A DNA stretch of 64,000 bases from Chryseobacterium defluvii (GCF_003634775.1 NZ_RBXB01000001.1:682001-746000), one strand, 5' to 3'. Positions 27,794 through 37,351 are shown, counted from the first letter of the stretch. Program-made: numbers and translations. The notes: generated by a model not told the origin, from the letters alone.

Positions 27794-28471
27794 ATGAACC
27801 AAAAGAAAATACTCTTAATAGACGATGAACTGGATATTTTAGAGATTCTGTCTTACAATTTAGAAAAAGAAGGATACGACATTTATACGGCGACCAACGG
27901 TAATGAAGGAATAGATAAGGCTAAAGATATTATTCCGGATCTTATCCTGTTAGATGTCATGATGCCGGAAAAAGACGGGATCGAAACTTGCCAGGAACTT
28001 CGTAAAATAAAAGAGCTACAGAAAACACTTATTGTTTTCCTTTCCGCCAGAAGTGAAGAGTTTTCTCAATTGGCAGGCTTCCAGGCAGGAGCGAACGATT
28101 ATATTGTGAAGCTCATCAAACCGAAAATCCTGATTTCTAAAGTAAATGCTTTGTTACAGCTGACATCTCAGGTTTCAGATAATGCGAAGCTGATTGAAAT
28201 CGGTGATCTGGTGATCGATAAGGACAACTTCAGAGTTTCTAAAAACGGACAACAGTTCTTACTTCCTAAAAAAGAATTCGACTTACTTTATCTGCTGGCA
28301 TCCAACACGGAAAAGGTTTTTAAAAGAGAAGAAATCCTTGAAAAGGTTTGGGGGAATGACGTGATCGTAGGAGAAAGAACCATAGACGTTCATATCAGAA
28401 GATTAAGAGAGAAATTAGGAATTAATACGATTCAGACCCTGAAAGGAATAGGCTATAAGCTTATCGTATAA
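27794..28471 (+). CDS. OmpR/PhoB-family response regulator
   Basis: 225 residues: receiver domain at 1-120 with acidic pocket DDE (10-12) and phospho-acceptor D54 (LLDVMMPEKDG), then a winged-helix DNA-binding domain (about 130-225, RREEILEKVWGNDVIVGERT-type recognition region and VHIRRLREKLG). The conserved Lys after DYIV (K106) is followed by Leu where the family normally has Pro. It is paired with the kinase 49 bp downstream. PhoB-like function is suggested by general similarity and by the 11-bp repeats upstream, not proven. Confidence 0.9.
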   Translation: MNQKKILLIDDELDILEILSYNLEKEGYDIYTATNGNEGIDKAKDIIPDLILLDVMMPEKDGIETCQELRKIKELQKTLIVFLSARSEEFSQLAGFQAGANDYIVKLIKPKILISKVNALLQLTSQVSDNAKLIEIGDLVIDKDNFRVSKNGQQFLLPKKEFDLLYLLASNTEKVFKREEILEKVWGNDVIVGERTIDVHIRRLREKLGINTIQTLKGIGYKLIV

Positions 28472-28520
28472 TCCCTGAAAAAAAACTTATCTTTACATCA
28501 ACCAATAAAACTTTGTAAAA

Positions 28521-29552
28521 TTGAAATTTTACAGACTTACCCTCGTCGCCTCGTGTCTTTTGACACTGGTGATGTTTCTTTTAGTAATCATTTTCGATTC
28601 GCTAAAGGAAATCTATTATAAGACACCCTTCTTCAAAATAGGTCTTTTCATATGCATCGTGCTTATTTTCATCATTAATTATGTTGTGCTGGAATTGCTG
28701 TTCAATTATTACGGTAAAAAGCAGGTACGCACAATTTCTGAAATCCTCCCGCAGGAAATGGTGAATGATAATGACGAAAACATTACGATTAAAGAACTGG
28801 GCGAAAGGTTTTCCGATCTTAACCAACAGAAGGCTTCCCAAATTGACATGATGAAAGAGATGGAGAGTTATCGTAAGGAGTATATAGGGAACGTTTCTCA
28901 CGAACTTAAAACTCCCTTATTTTCCATCCAGGGATATGTGGAAACACTGAGAGAAGGCGGCGTTGAAAATTTAGGAATCAGAGACAAATACCTGGAAAGA
29001 ATCGGGATCTCTGTGGAAAGATTGATCGCTATCGTTACAGATTTGGATATGATCAACCGGTTAGAAGCAGGAGAAATCAACCTTACGGTTTCCAGATTCG
29101 ATGTCAATCTCCTGATCAAAGAAATTTTTGACCTCCTTGATCTTGAAGCAGAAAAAAATAATACCACCTTACAAATTCAGACCCTGCATCCGCAGATCTT
29201 TGTAGATGCCGACAAACAGAAGATTTCCCAGGTTTTTATTAATTTAATTTCCAATGCCATTCATTACGCCAACAGACAGGAGGCAAAAGTAGTGGTAAAA
29301 ACCAGTGTCCTTAAAAATAAAGTGCTTATCGAAGTTATAGATAACGGAATGGGAATCAAGCCTGAAATCCTGCCGAGGATTTTTGAAAGATTCTACCGGG
29401 TTGAAACCAGCAGAAGCAGACGTGAGGGCGGCTCCGGATTGGGGTTGGCCATTGTAAAACATATCCTTGAAGCTCATAACGAAAACATTACGGTGGAAAG
29501 CGTATATTTAGAAGGAACTAAGTTTAGTTTTATGCTCGAAAAAAGTAAATAA
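28521..29552 (+). CDS. Sensor histidine kinase, PhoR-like
   Basis: 343 residues. Two membrane segments (about 7-24 and 40-60) leave only a small periplasmic loop, so it probably senses through a partner or the membrane. The dimerisation helix has SHELKTPLFSIQGY with phospho-acceptor H127. The ATPase domain has NAIHYA (N box), DNGMGI (G1), FERFYRVE (F box) and GGSGLGLAI (G2). The only start that keeps the first membrane segment is TTG 28521; no in-frame ATG precedes residue 18. No PAS domain is visible. It is likely to phosphorylate the preceding regulator. Confidence 0.9.
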   Translation: MKFYRLTLVASCLLTLVMFLLVIIFDSLKEIYYKTPFFKIGLFICIVLIFIINYVVLELLFNYYGKKQVRTISEILPQEMVNDNDENITIKELGERFSDLNQQKASQIDMMKEMESYRKEYIGNVSHELKTPLFSIQGYVETLREGGVENLGIRDKYLERIGISVERLIAIVTDLDMINRLEAGEINLTVSRFDVNLLIKEIFDLLDLEAEKNNTTLQIQTLHPQIFVDADKQKISQVFINLISNAIHYANRQEAKVVVKTSVLKNKVLIEVIDNGMGIKPEILPRIFERFYRVETSRSRREGGSGLGLAIVKHILEAHNENITVESVYLEGTKFSFMLEKSK

Positions 29553-29604
29553 TTCCGCAAAATGTATGAAAAAAAAATATTTTAAAAAATTCTGAAATAT
29601 TTTT

Positions 29605-29632
29605 TTGTGACATGTCATTTATTATATATTTG
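29605..29632 (+). promoter_or_regulatory. Promoter of the pRiA4b-like gene
   Basis: TTG (29605-29607), 17-bp spacer, TATATTTG (29625-29632): an exact match to the Bacteroidota consensus, about 50 bp before the ATG. Confidence 0.75.
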
Positions 29633-29682
29633 CAACAGAAATTTATCATAATAATAAGGCAAAAAGAAATTTAAAAACTGGT

Positions 29683-30273
29683 ATGGTTTACAAAATCCGC
29701 GTAATATTAGATGCGAAAGAAGATATTTTCCGTGATATTGAAATTAAAGGAAAACAGACTCTATGGAACTTACATTTAGGAATTAAAAGTGCATTCAGCC
29801 TGCTGGGAGACGAGCTTTCCACTTTTAATTTACTGGAGGAAGATGGGACAATCGTGAAAAGCGTCCCGTTGGAAGATATGAGTGATGACGGAGATGGCGA
29901 GATTATGTCGGATGTTTATATTGATGAAGCATTTGAAAGCATAGGAGATAAAGCTCAGTTTCAATATGGCCTTCTTGATCTTTGGGAATTCTTTTGTGAG
30001 CTTGTTGAAATTATTGAAGAAACAAAAGGAGTGAATTACCCTATCACCGTATACAGATTCGGAAACGTGCCTTTAAAGGCTCCAAGTAAAAACGGAAGCT
30101 CAGGTTCTAAAAAGAAATCAGCAATGCCTTTAATGGATGATGATTTCAATTTTGATGACGATTTTTCCGGAGGAAACTTTTCAGATGAAGATGACAGCTT
30201 TGATGATGATGAGGAAGAAGATTACAATGATGATATCTTTGATGAAGAAGATGATGATCATGAAGAAAGATAA
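29683..30273 (+). CDS. pRiA4b ORF-3-like / IS1096-passenger TnpR family protein
   Basis: 196 residues. The N-terminal 150 residues match the pRiA4b ORF-3 pattern (VYKIRVILDAKEDIFRDIEI, TLWNLHLGIKSAF, FQYGLLDLWEFF and a GVNYPITVYRFGNVP block). The last 50 residues are an extreme acidic tail of Asp, Glu and Ser with few Phe (DDDFNFDDDFSGGNFSDEDD). The family is named after a mobile-element passenger gene, yet here it stands alone between housekeeping genes with its own consensus promoter and terminator, so it is a chromosomal gene. Function unknown. Confidence 0.8.
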   Translation: MVYKIRVILDAKEDIFRDIEIKGKQTLWNLHLGIKSAFSLLGDELSTFNLLEEDGTIVKSVPLEDMSDDGDGEIMSDVYIDEAFESIGDKAQFQYGLLDLWEFFCELVEIIEETKGVNYPITVYRFGNVPLKAPSKNGSSGSKKKSAMPLMDDDFNFDDDFSGGNFSDEDDSFDDDEEEDYNDDIFDEEDDDHEER

Positions 30274-30282
30274 ATAAGTATC

Positions 30283-30310
30283 AACCCTGAATATGTTTTC
30301 AGGGTTTTTT
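30283..30310 (+). terminator. Terminator of the pRiA4b-like gene
   Basis: AACCCTGA and TCAGGGTT form a stem followed by a T tract, 10 bp after the stop codon. Confidence 0.85.
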
Positions 30311-30316
30311 TGTGCC

Positions 30317-30344
30317 TTGTTTTTAAATACAATCCTTATTTTTG
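30317..30344 (+). promoter_or_regulatory. Promoter of the amylase-family gene
   Basis: TTG (30317-30319), 17-bp spacer, TATTTTTG (30337-30344): exact match to TTG-N17-TAnnTTTG, 14 bp before the ATG. Confidence 0.7.
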
Positions 30345-30358
30345 TTAAAACTTGATTA

Positions 30359-31708
30359 ATGAAGAAAATAATCTTAGCAGCAATTATTGGCTTGGGAATT
30401 GTATCCTGTGCTGTTCAAAATACAAACAAAAAGACTATGGATTTGCCGAAAGAATGGAAGCATACTACAAATATCTATGAAGTTAACTTAAGACAATATA
30501 CTCAGGAAGGAACCTTTAAAGCTTTTGAAAAAGAAATGCCCCGCCTGAAATCAATGGGAGTGAAAACGCTCTGGTTTATGCCGATTACTCCTATTGCCCA
30601 ACAAAATAAAAAAGGAAGTTTGGGAAGTCAGTATGCAGCAGCAGATTACACTTCCATCAATCCTGAATTCGGAACCCTGGATGATTTTAAGCACATGGTG
30701 AACGAAGCCCACAGACTGGGTTTCAAAGTCATTATAGATTGGGTAGCCAATCATACGGGTTGGGATCATATCTGGACCAAAACACATCCTGAATTCTATT
30801 TGAAAGACCCGGATGGAAAATTCCATATTGCTTCCGGAATGGATGATATCATTGAGCTGGATTATAAAAACCAGGAAATGCGGAAAGAAATGATCGATGC
30901 TATGAAATATTGGGTAATAGAAACCAATATTGACGGTTTCCGATGTGATCTGGCTTCATGGGTAGAAGTAGATTTCTGGCAGCAGGCCCGTCCTGAAGTA
31001 GAAAAAATAAAGCCTCTTTTCTGGATAGGAGAATTTGATGAGCTTGAAAATCCGGATTACGGAAAAGTATTCGATGCGAGCTATTCCTGGACATGGATGC
31101 ATAAATCCGAGGACTACTACAAAAAAAACCTTCCTTTGCAGGAGTTAAAAGACTTATTGGTAAAATATTCTGCGATTGGAGATGCTTCCATGAGAGCGTG
31201 GTTCACCACCAATCATGATGAAAATTCCTGGAATGGTACAGAATATGAAAAATATGGAGCGATAGCAAAACCAATGGCGGTATTTTCGGCAACATGGAAT
31301 GGTATTCCTTTATTATATTCAGGACAGGAATTACCAAATATGAAGAGACTGCAATTCTTTGAAAAAGATGTCATCCAATGGACGAATAATTACCAGATGG
31401 CAGATTTTTATAAAACATTATTGAACCTGAAATCCTCAAATCCTGCCTTACGCGGAGGTGACTCAAATGTGATCACCTATTTGCTCAACACAACAGCAAA
31501 TGATAAGGTGTTGGCTTATGTAAGGAAAAATGGGAAAGATGAGGTTCTTGTTGTTTTAAATATGTCAAAAGAAGCAGTGAATTTCAGTATTGAAGACGAA
31601 CATTTATCCGGGACATTTAAAAATGTTTTTGAAGGAACAAAAAGAGACTTCAATGCCGGGAAAGATTTCAGCTTTAAGCCTTCAGACTACGCTGTATTTG
31701 AAAAGTAA
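30359..31708 (+). CDS. GH13 alpha-amylase family lipoprotein
   Basis: 449 residues. Lipoprotein signal with Cys17 (GIVSC). The GH13 barrel is complete: DWVANHTG (region I), GFRCDLAS with nucleophile D197, WIGEFDE with acid/base E225, and TTNHDENS with D287. A C-terminal beta domain (about 370-449) follows. It would hydrolyse or transfer alpha-glucans at the membrane surface, in the periplasm or outside. No sus genes are adjacent. The exact specificity (amylase, maltodextrinase or other) cannot be read. Confidence 0.9.
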   Translation: MKKIILAAIIGLGIVSCAVQNTNKKTMDLPKEWKHTTNIYEVNLRQYTQEGTFKAFEKEMPRLKSMGVKTLWFMPITPIAQQNKKGSLGSQYAAADYTSINPEFGTLDDFKHMVNEAHRLGFKVIIDWVANHTGWDHIWTKTHPEFYLKDPDGKFHIASGMDDIIELDYKNQEMRKEMIDAMKYWVIETNIDGFRCDLASWVEVDFWQQARPEVEKIKPLFWIGEFDELENPDYGKVFDASYSWTWMHKSEDYYKKNLPLQELKDLLVKYSAIGDASMRAWFTTNHDENSWNGTEYEKYGAIAKPMAVFSATWNGIPLLYSGQELPNMKRLQFFEKDVIQWTNNYQMADFYKTLLNLKSSNPALRGGDSNVITYLLNTTANDKVLAYVRKNGKDEVLVVLNMSKEAVNFSIEDEHLSGTFKNVFEGTKRDFNAGKDFSFKPSDYAVFEK

Positions 31709-31728
31709 ATTAAGGTTTTAGCAATAGG

Positions 31729-31776
31729 AGCGGGCTTTAGCCCGCTTTTTTAATCCAATGAAAAGGCTTTAGCCCA
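31729..31776. repeat. Interspersed CGGGCTTTAGCCCG repeat, copy 2, acting as terminator
   Basis: AGCGGGC-TTTA-GCCCGCT is a perfect 7-bp hairpin followed by TTTTTT, placed 20 bp after the amylase stop codon, so it should end that transcript. The second half GGCTTTAGCCC lies 20 bp on. Same unit as at 9100-9155. Confidence 0.8.
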
Positions 31777-31786
31777 AAATGAAAGA

Positions 31787-32227
31787 ATGGACAAATCAAT
31801 AATTTTAGATACGGTTAAAAATAAAATCTCCGAAAAGATCCGGAACTTTGAAAGTCTGATTACAGAAACCCGTGCTTCAAATAACGATACCAAAAGCTCG
31901 ATGGGAGATAAATATGAAACCGGCCGGGAAATGCTTCAGCAGGAAATCAATAACCTTCAGAGACAGCTCAATGAAGCCTTACATCAACAGGCAATTATTC
32001 AAAAAATATCACCGGAATCTTCAGAAAAAGTACAAAATGGAGCATTAGTAAAAACCAATAAAGGATTGTTTTATATTTCAGCTTCTGTAGGAGAAATTGT
32101 TGTTGAAAATACCAAAATCATGACCATTTCGGATGAAGCTCCTCTGGCAAAAGTTATGATGGGATTAAGAACAGGACAAACATTTGCCATTAATACTCTG
32201 GAACAGACCATTGAAAATATTTGGTAA
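31787..32227 (+). CDS. GreA/GreB C-terminal-like coiled-coil protein
   Basis: 146 residues. An N-terminal helical region (about 1-75) includes SSMGDKYETGREMLQQEINN, a motif common to a flavobacterial family often labelled 3-oxoacyl-ACP synthase in databases. It has no ketosynthase Cys or fold, so I reject that name. The C-terminal part (about 85-146, GALVKTNKGLFYISASVG to GLRTGQTFAINTLEQTI) resembles the FKBP-like domain of GreA/GreB transcript cleavage factors. A role at RNA polymerase is inference. Confidence 0.7.
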   Translation: MDKSIILDTVKNKISEKIRNFESLITETRASNNDTKSSMGDKYETGREMLQQEINNLQRQLNEALHQQAIIQKISPESSEKVQNGALVKTNKGLFYISASVGEIVVENTKIMTISDEAPLAKVMMGLRTGQTFAINTLEQTIENIW

Positions 32228-32402
32228 CCTTAGATTATTGGGGAGATAGCTTTATGGAGAAAAGAAATTCGGCAGGCTGAAATCTGTAAAAGGAAACACT
32301 AAAAATATCATGGTAGTTTTTTTATAACAAAACGTTTGATAAAATCTAACAGTTTTTCATTTACTTTTTTCTAAATTTGAACCATAAAAATCGCTTTTCA
32401 AC

Positions 32403-33197
32403 ATGCAGAATTACTTAGACCTTTTACAGCATATTTTAGATAACGGAACAGATAAAACAGACAGAACCGGTACCGGAACAAGAAGTGTGTTCGGATATCA
32501 GTTGAGATATGACCTGTCGAAAGGTTTTCCTTTGGTAACCACCAAAAAAGTACATTTGAAATCCATTATCTATGAATTGCTTTGGTTTTTGAAAGGCGAT
32601 ACCAATATCAAATACCTGAATGATAATGGAGTAAGCATTTGGGATGAATGGGCTGATGAAAACGGAGATTTAGGACCGGTTTACGGAGCACAGTGGAGAA
32701 GCTGGACAGGAGCAGATAACAAAGTGGTGGATCAGATATCGGAAGTGATCGAGCAGATCAAAAAAAATCCGGATTCCAGAAGACTGATTGTTTCCGCATG
32801 GAATGTTGCTGAAATTCCGAATATGGCTTTGGCTCCATGTCATGCATTATTCCAGTTCTATGTTGCCGATGGTAAATTATCTCTACAATTATATCAGAGA
32901 AGTGCAGATGTTTTCCTTGGTGTTCCGTTTAACATTGCAAGCTATGCATTACTGTTGATGATGGTTGCACAGGTTTGCGGTTTAGAAGTCGGAGATTATG
33001 TTCACAGCTTTGGAGACGTTCATATTTACAATAATCACTTTGAACAGGTAAACAGACAGCTTTCGAGAGATCCGAGACCACTTCCTGTCATGAAATTGAA
33101 TCCGGAAGTGAAAAACATCTTTGATTTCAATTTTGAAGACTTTACCCTGGAAAACTATGATCCGCATCCGGGAATCAAAGCACCTGTTGCCATTTAA
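32403..33197 (+). CDS. thyA: Thymidylate synthase
   Basis: 264 residues, the length of the classic enzyme. It methylates dUMP to dTMP with methylene-tetrahydrofolate. [12 protein letters not shown], the catalytic Cys in [14 protein letters not shown] (C146), [20 protein letters not shown] and [10 protein letters not shown] are all present. TAAATTTG at 32372-32379, upstream of the ATG, is a possible -7 element without a matching -33. Confidence 0.97.
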   Translation: MQNYLDLLQHILDNGTDKTDRTGTGTRSVFGYQLRYDLSKGFPLVTTKKVHLKSIIYELLWFLKGDTNIKYLNDNGVSIWDEWADENGDLGPVYGAQWRSWTGADNKVVDQISEVIEQIKKNPDSRRLIVSAWNVAEIPNMALAPCHALFQFYVADGKLSLQLYQRSADVFLGVPFNIASYALLLMMVAQVCGLEVGDYVHSFGDVHIYNNHFEQVNRQLSRDPRPLPVMKLNPEVKNIFDFNFEDFTLENYDPHPGIKAPVAI

Positions 33198-33270
33198 ATT
33201 TGACGGATAATAAAAGGAGAGAATTGTAACAAACCCCCTCTGTTTCCGACATATTATTGAAATCATTAAT

Positions 33271-34590
33271 ATGTTCAATAAACTATTTTTCAGTGTTTCA
33301 GTTGTAGCTTTCAGTTTGGGTTTTGCCCAAAATATCAATAAGCAGAAACTAGATGAGTACTTCAAAGCTTTAGATGAAAACCATAAAGTGATGGGAAGTT
33401 TTGCCATTGCAGACAAGGGGAAACTAGTTTATACGAATACTATTGGTTTTGCTGATGTAGAAAGCAAAAAGAAAGCTGATATCAATACCATTTACAGAAT
33501 AGGTTCTATTACCAAAACTTTTACCGCTGTTCTGGTAATGAAAGCAATTGAAGATAAAAAGCTCACTTTAGATACAAAGCTAAGCCAGTTTTTTCCGAAC
33601 ATCAAAAATGCAGAAAAAATAACCATTGAAAACCTTCTTACCCACAGAAGCGGAATTCATAATTTTACAGATGATAATTTGTATCTTACCTATTATACAC
33701 AACCCATTACTCAGGAAAAGCTAGTCAGTATTATCGAAAAAGCAGGTTCTGATTTTGAGCCGGGTTCCAAATTCCAGTACAGCAATTCAAACTATTCTTT
33801 ATTGACCTATATCTTAGAAAAAGTATATAAAAAATCTTATGCTGAACTGATTGAAAAGGCCATTATAAACCCTTTAAACTTAAAGTATACCAAAGTAGGA
33901 GGCAAAATTGACGTTTCCAATAACATCGCCAACTCATATACTTACGAAGGAAATACTTATGTAAAGAGTCCTGAAACAGATATGTCTGTCCCAAGCGGTG
34001 CAGGAGCGATCATTTCCACTCCTTCAGATCTTATCGCATTTATGAATGGTTTGACTTCCGGAAAATTGATTTCCCAGGAAAGCCTTGATAAAATGAAAAA
34101 GTTCAAAGACGGTTATGGTTTCGGATTGGTGGAAGTTCCTTTCAATCAGAAAAAAGGATTTGGTCATAATGGAGGTATTGATGAATTTCATTCGACATTA
34201 TACTATTTCCCGGATGGAGAAAAAACCTTCTCAATGGTTACTAATCAGTCAAGTTATGATAACAATAATATTTCTATTGCGGCTCTAAGTGCTGCTTATG
34301 GAAAAGATTTTGCTATTCCGGCTTTCAATGTTATTGCGGTCTCTGAAAATGAACTTCAACAATTCGTGGGAAATTATGCTTCTCCCGAAGTCCCATTGAA
34401 AATTAATATCTTTATCAAAGACAAAACCTTAATGGCTCAGGCTACAGGACAGGGAGCTTTTCCTTTGGAAGCTACTTCCAAAACAAGCTTTAAATTTGAT
34501 ATGGCAGGAATTGTGATCGATTTTGATCCCGGAAAAAAACAATTTGTGATCACTCAGGGATCCCACAAAACTACCTTTACAAAAGAATAA
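33271..34590 (+). CDS. Exported serine hydrolase (class C beta-lactamase / DD-peptidase fold)
   Basis: 439 residues with a signal peptide (VSVVAFSLGFAQ). The active-site SxxK is SITK in YRIGSITKTFTAVLV, the YxN motif is YSNSNYSLL, and the third box is GFGHNGG. A C-terminal beta domain (about 345-439) follows. These proteins act in the periplasm on esters, amides or peptidoglycan peptides; the substrate is unknown. It starts a tight run with the small gene at 34592 and the M1 peptidase. Confidence 0.88.
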   Translation: MFNKLFFSVSVVAFSLGFAQNINKQKLDEYFKALDENHKVMGSFAIADKGKLVYTNTIGFADVESKKKADINTIYRIGSITKTFTAVLVMKAIEDKKLTLDTKLSQFFPNIKNAEKITIENLLTHRSGIHNFTDDNLYLTYYTQPITQEKLVSIIEKAGSDFEPGSKFQYSNSNYSLLTYILEKVYKKSYAELIEKAIINPLNLKYTKVGGKIDVSNNIANSYTYEGNTYVKSPETDMSVPSGAGAIISTPSDLIAFMNGLTSGKLISQESLDKMKKFKDGYGFGLVEVPFNQKKGFGHNGGIDEFHSTLYYFPDGEKTFSMVTNQSSYDNNNISIAALSAAYGKDFAIPAFNVIAVSENELQQFVGNYASPEVPLKINIFIKDKTLMAQATGQGAFPLEATSKTSFKFDMAGIVIDFDPGKKQFVITQGSHKTTFTKE

Positions 34591-34591
34591 T

Positions 34592-34831
34592 ATGATGAAG
34601 TATTTAAAAATAAACATTGAAGAAAAAGCAGACATTGAGGTATTGAAAAATACAGTTCTACAATTAAAAGGAGTAAGCTCGGCAGAAATCATTGATGATG
34701 AAAATCCGGAAAGCGAACTGAAAAAAGCATTTGCCAAAACGAAAGAACAGCTTAAAAAAGGTGACTATGAAACATTAGTCAATGATATTTTCGACATATT
34801 AACAAAAAATAATTCTAAAAATAATAAATAG
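34592..34831 (+). CDS. Small hypothetical protein
   Basis: 79 residues, highly charged and cytoplasmic. The first half reads as alternating beta/alpha (YLKINIEEKADIEVLKNTV, LKGVSSAEIIDDE), the second as helix (KKAFAKTKEQLKKGDYETLV). Similar short proteins often sit as antitoxins, but no toxin gene is adjacent here. It is 1 bp after the serine hydrolase and 4 bp before the M1 peptidase, so it is translated from the same message. Function unknown. Confidence 0.65.
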   Translation: MMKYLKINIEEKADIEVLKNTVLQLKGVSSAEIIDDENPESELKKAFAKTKEQLKKGDYETLVNDIFDILTKNNSKNNK

Positions 34832-34835
34832 ACAG

Positions 34836-37346
34836 ATGAAAAAGGCTATTTTATCTATTGCCATACTTGGAGTGATGTTTACCGCTCATGTATCGGCACA
34901 ATCCGAAACTTCAGGTAGAGAGAAAGTGTACAGAGCCACTCACACCAAGGTAACGGAACTGAAGCATACCAAACTGAAAGTAAATTTCGATTATCAGAAA
35001 GAGCAAATGAACGGGGAAGAGTGGTTAACGGCCTCTCCTTATTTCTATCCGTCCAATGAATTGGTTCTTGATGCAAAGAGTATGCTGATTCACGAAGTAG
35101 CCTTAGACAACAATGGCAAAAAATCTCCTTTACAATATGAATATAAAGATGATATTTTAAAAATCAGACTCGATAAAACTTATCAGAGAAACCAGGATTA
35201 CACCGTTTATATCAAATATACATCACGCCCGAACGAAGTAAAACAACAGGGAAGTGCTGCCATTAATGATGCAAAAGGTTTGTATTTCATTAATGCTCAG
35301 GGAAAAGAAGCAGATAAACCGACTCAGATCTGGACACAGGGAGAAACAGAATCCTCTTCTGCATGGTTTCCAACCATTGATAAACCCAACCAAAAGACCA
35401 CTCAGGAAATCTATATGACCGTTCCTGATAAATACGTAACATTATCCAACGGTATTTTAAAAGATTCTCAAAAAGAATCCAACGGTTTGAGAACAGATCA
35501 CTGGGTAATGGATAAAAGGCATGCAACCTACCTGTTCTTCATGGGAGTAGGAGAATATGCCATTGTAAAAGACAAATGGAAAAATATTCCGGTAGATTAT
35601 TATATTGAAAAAGAATACGAGCCATACGCAAAACAGATCTATGGAAACACCCCTGAAATGATCGAGTTTTTCTCTAAAAAGCTGGGTTACGATTATCCTT
35701 GGGCAAAATATGCGCAGATCTCAGGAAGAGACTATGTGAGCGGAGCCATGGAAAACACGACAGCCACCCTTCACGGAAGTGATATTCTTCAAAAACCGGG
35801 ACAGCTCATTGATGAAAACACCTGGGAAGATACTATTGCCCATGAATTATTCCACCACTGGTTTGGAGATCTGGTAACAGCAGAAAGTTGGAGTAATCTT
35901 ACCGTCAACGAATCTTTCGCCAACTATTCAGAATACCTTTGGAACGAATATAAATACGGAAAAGACCAAGCGGATTATCACCAGATGGAAGACGTAAACA
36001 GATATATTCACAATTCGGGTGATTTCAAGAAAAATCTGGTGAGATTCAATTACGACTCCCGGGAAGATGTTTTCGATCTGGTAACCTATCAGAAAGGAGG
36101 CGGAATACTTCATATGTTAAGAAATTATTTAGGTGATGATGCATTCTTTGCCGGAATGACAGATTACCTGAAAACCAATGAATATCAAAATGCTGAAGCC
36201 CACCAGTTAAGACTATCATTTGAAAAAGTTTCAGGAAAAGACCTGAACTGGTTCTTCAATCAATGGTATTTTGGAAGCGGAAATCCAAAGCTGAACTATT
36301 CATATACCTATGAACCGGTTAAAAAACAGGTTTTAGTTACCATTAATCAGTCACAGGATCAACCGTTTGAATTCCCTCTTGCTATTGATGTGTATGACAA
36401 CGGAAAACCAAAGAGATATAACGTTTGGGTAAAAGCCGAAGCAAAAAATACATTCAGTTTTGATGCTTCTAAAAATCCGGATTTAATCAATATCAATGCA
36501 GACGGTATTTTGTTATCGGATATTACAGATACCAAAACTCCGGAGCAGTATCTGATGCAGTTTACCAATTCCAAAGAATTCAAAAGCAGATATAATGCAC
36601 TGAACGGAATCAAAGATCAGGTTGGAAAAAATACTTCTGCTACAAAATTATTAGCGGCGGCATTAAAAGATCCGTACTTCAGAGTAAGAATGAAAGCATT
36701 GGAATTGATGGATCTTACCAACCCGGAACAATTAAAAGCTTTAGGAGCAGATGTGGAAAAACTGGCTTCCAATGACCCTAAAACCTTAGTTCAGGCGGCA
36801 GCCATATCAGCTTTGGCTAAAACTAAAGATAAGAAATACCTTCCGATCTTTGATAAAGGTGTGAATGCTGTTTCTAATTCTGTAAAAGGAAAGTCATTAG
36901 GAGCAATTATTGCTATCGATCCTACAAGAATCAATTCTTTAGCAGAGAAAATCGACCTTGAAGGAGCATCAGAAGACCTGTTGATTCAATTGTTACCCAT
37001 TGTCGTAAAAAATAAGATAACTTCTCAAATGGCTAATATTGCTCAGATAGCGGCATTTTATCCGTTTGTGAAATTCCAGAATCCGGAATTGGGTAAAGTG
37101 GCTGAAGAAGGCTTCAACTGGATCATGACCTCAGATAATATAAAAGCTACCGAAAGCATTACTAAAATGATAGGACACATAAAAGGTCAGATCGCCGATA
37201 ACCCACAGGCTAAAATGATGATCTCTCAGATGCTGAAAGACGGACTGAGCAAAAAAATGGAATTGCTTAAACAGAATCCACAAAGCGCAGCAAGCATCAA
37301 CAAGCAGATTGATGCCCTGAACAAATCAATTGAAGATTTTAAATAA
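34836..37346 (+). CDS. M1 family metallopeptidase (aminopeptidase N-like)
   Basis: 836 residues with a signal peptide ending HVSAQ. GAMEN (303-307) anchors the peptide N-terminus; HELFHHWFG with H336 and H340 plus E359 (TVNESF) form the gluzincin zinc site. The C-terminal third (about 590-830) is helical with HEAT-like repeats, as in ERAP/APN-type enzymes. It should trim amino acids from peptides in the periplasm or at the surface. It has normal family length and complete catalytic residues. Confidence 0.93.
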   Translation: MKKAILSIAILGVMFTAHVSAQSETSGREKVYRATHTKVTELKHTKLKVNFDYQKEQMNGEEWLTASPYFYPSNELVLDAKSMLIHEVALDNNGKKSPLQYEYKDDILKIRLDKTYQRNQDYTVYIKYTSRPNEVKQQGSAAINDAKGLYFINAQGKEADKPTQIWTQGETESSSAWFPTIDKPNQKTTQEIYMTVPDKYVTLSNGILKDSQKESNGLRTDHWVMDKRHATYLFFMGVGEYAIVKDKWKNIPVDYYIEKEYEPYAKQIYGNTPEMIEFFSKKLGYDYPWAKYAQISGRDYVSGAMENTTATLHGSDILQKPGQLIDENTWEDTIAHELFHHWFGDLVTAESWSNLTVNESFANYSEYLWNEYKYGKDQADYHQMEDVNRYIHNSGDFKKNLVRFNYDSREDVFDLVTYQKGGGILHMLRNYLGDDAFFAGMTDYLKTNEYQNAEAHQLRLSFEKVSGKDLNWFFNQWYFGSGNPKLNYSYTYEPVKKQVLVTINQSQDQPFEFPLAIDVYDNGKPKRYNVWVKAEAKNTFSFDASKNPDLININADGILLSDITDTKTPEQYLMQFTNSKEFKSRYNALNGIKDQVGKNTSATKLLAAALKDPYFRVRMKALELMDLTNPEQLKALGADVEKLASNDPKTLVQAAAISALAKTKDKKYLPIFDKGVNAVSNSVKGKSLGAIIAIDPTRINSLAEKIDLEGASEDLLIQLLPIVVKNKITSQMANIAQIAAFYPFVKFQNPELGKVAEEGFNWIMTSDNIKATESITKMIGHIKGQIADNPQAKMMISQMLKDGLSKKMELLKQNPQSAASINKQIDALNKSIEDFK

Positions 37347-37351
37347 ACCTC

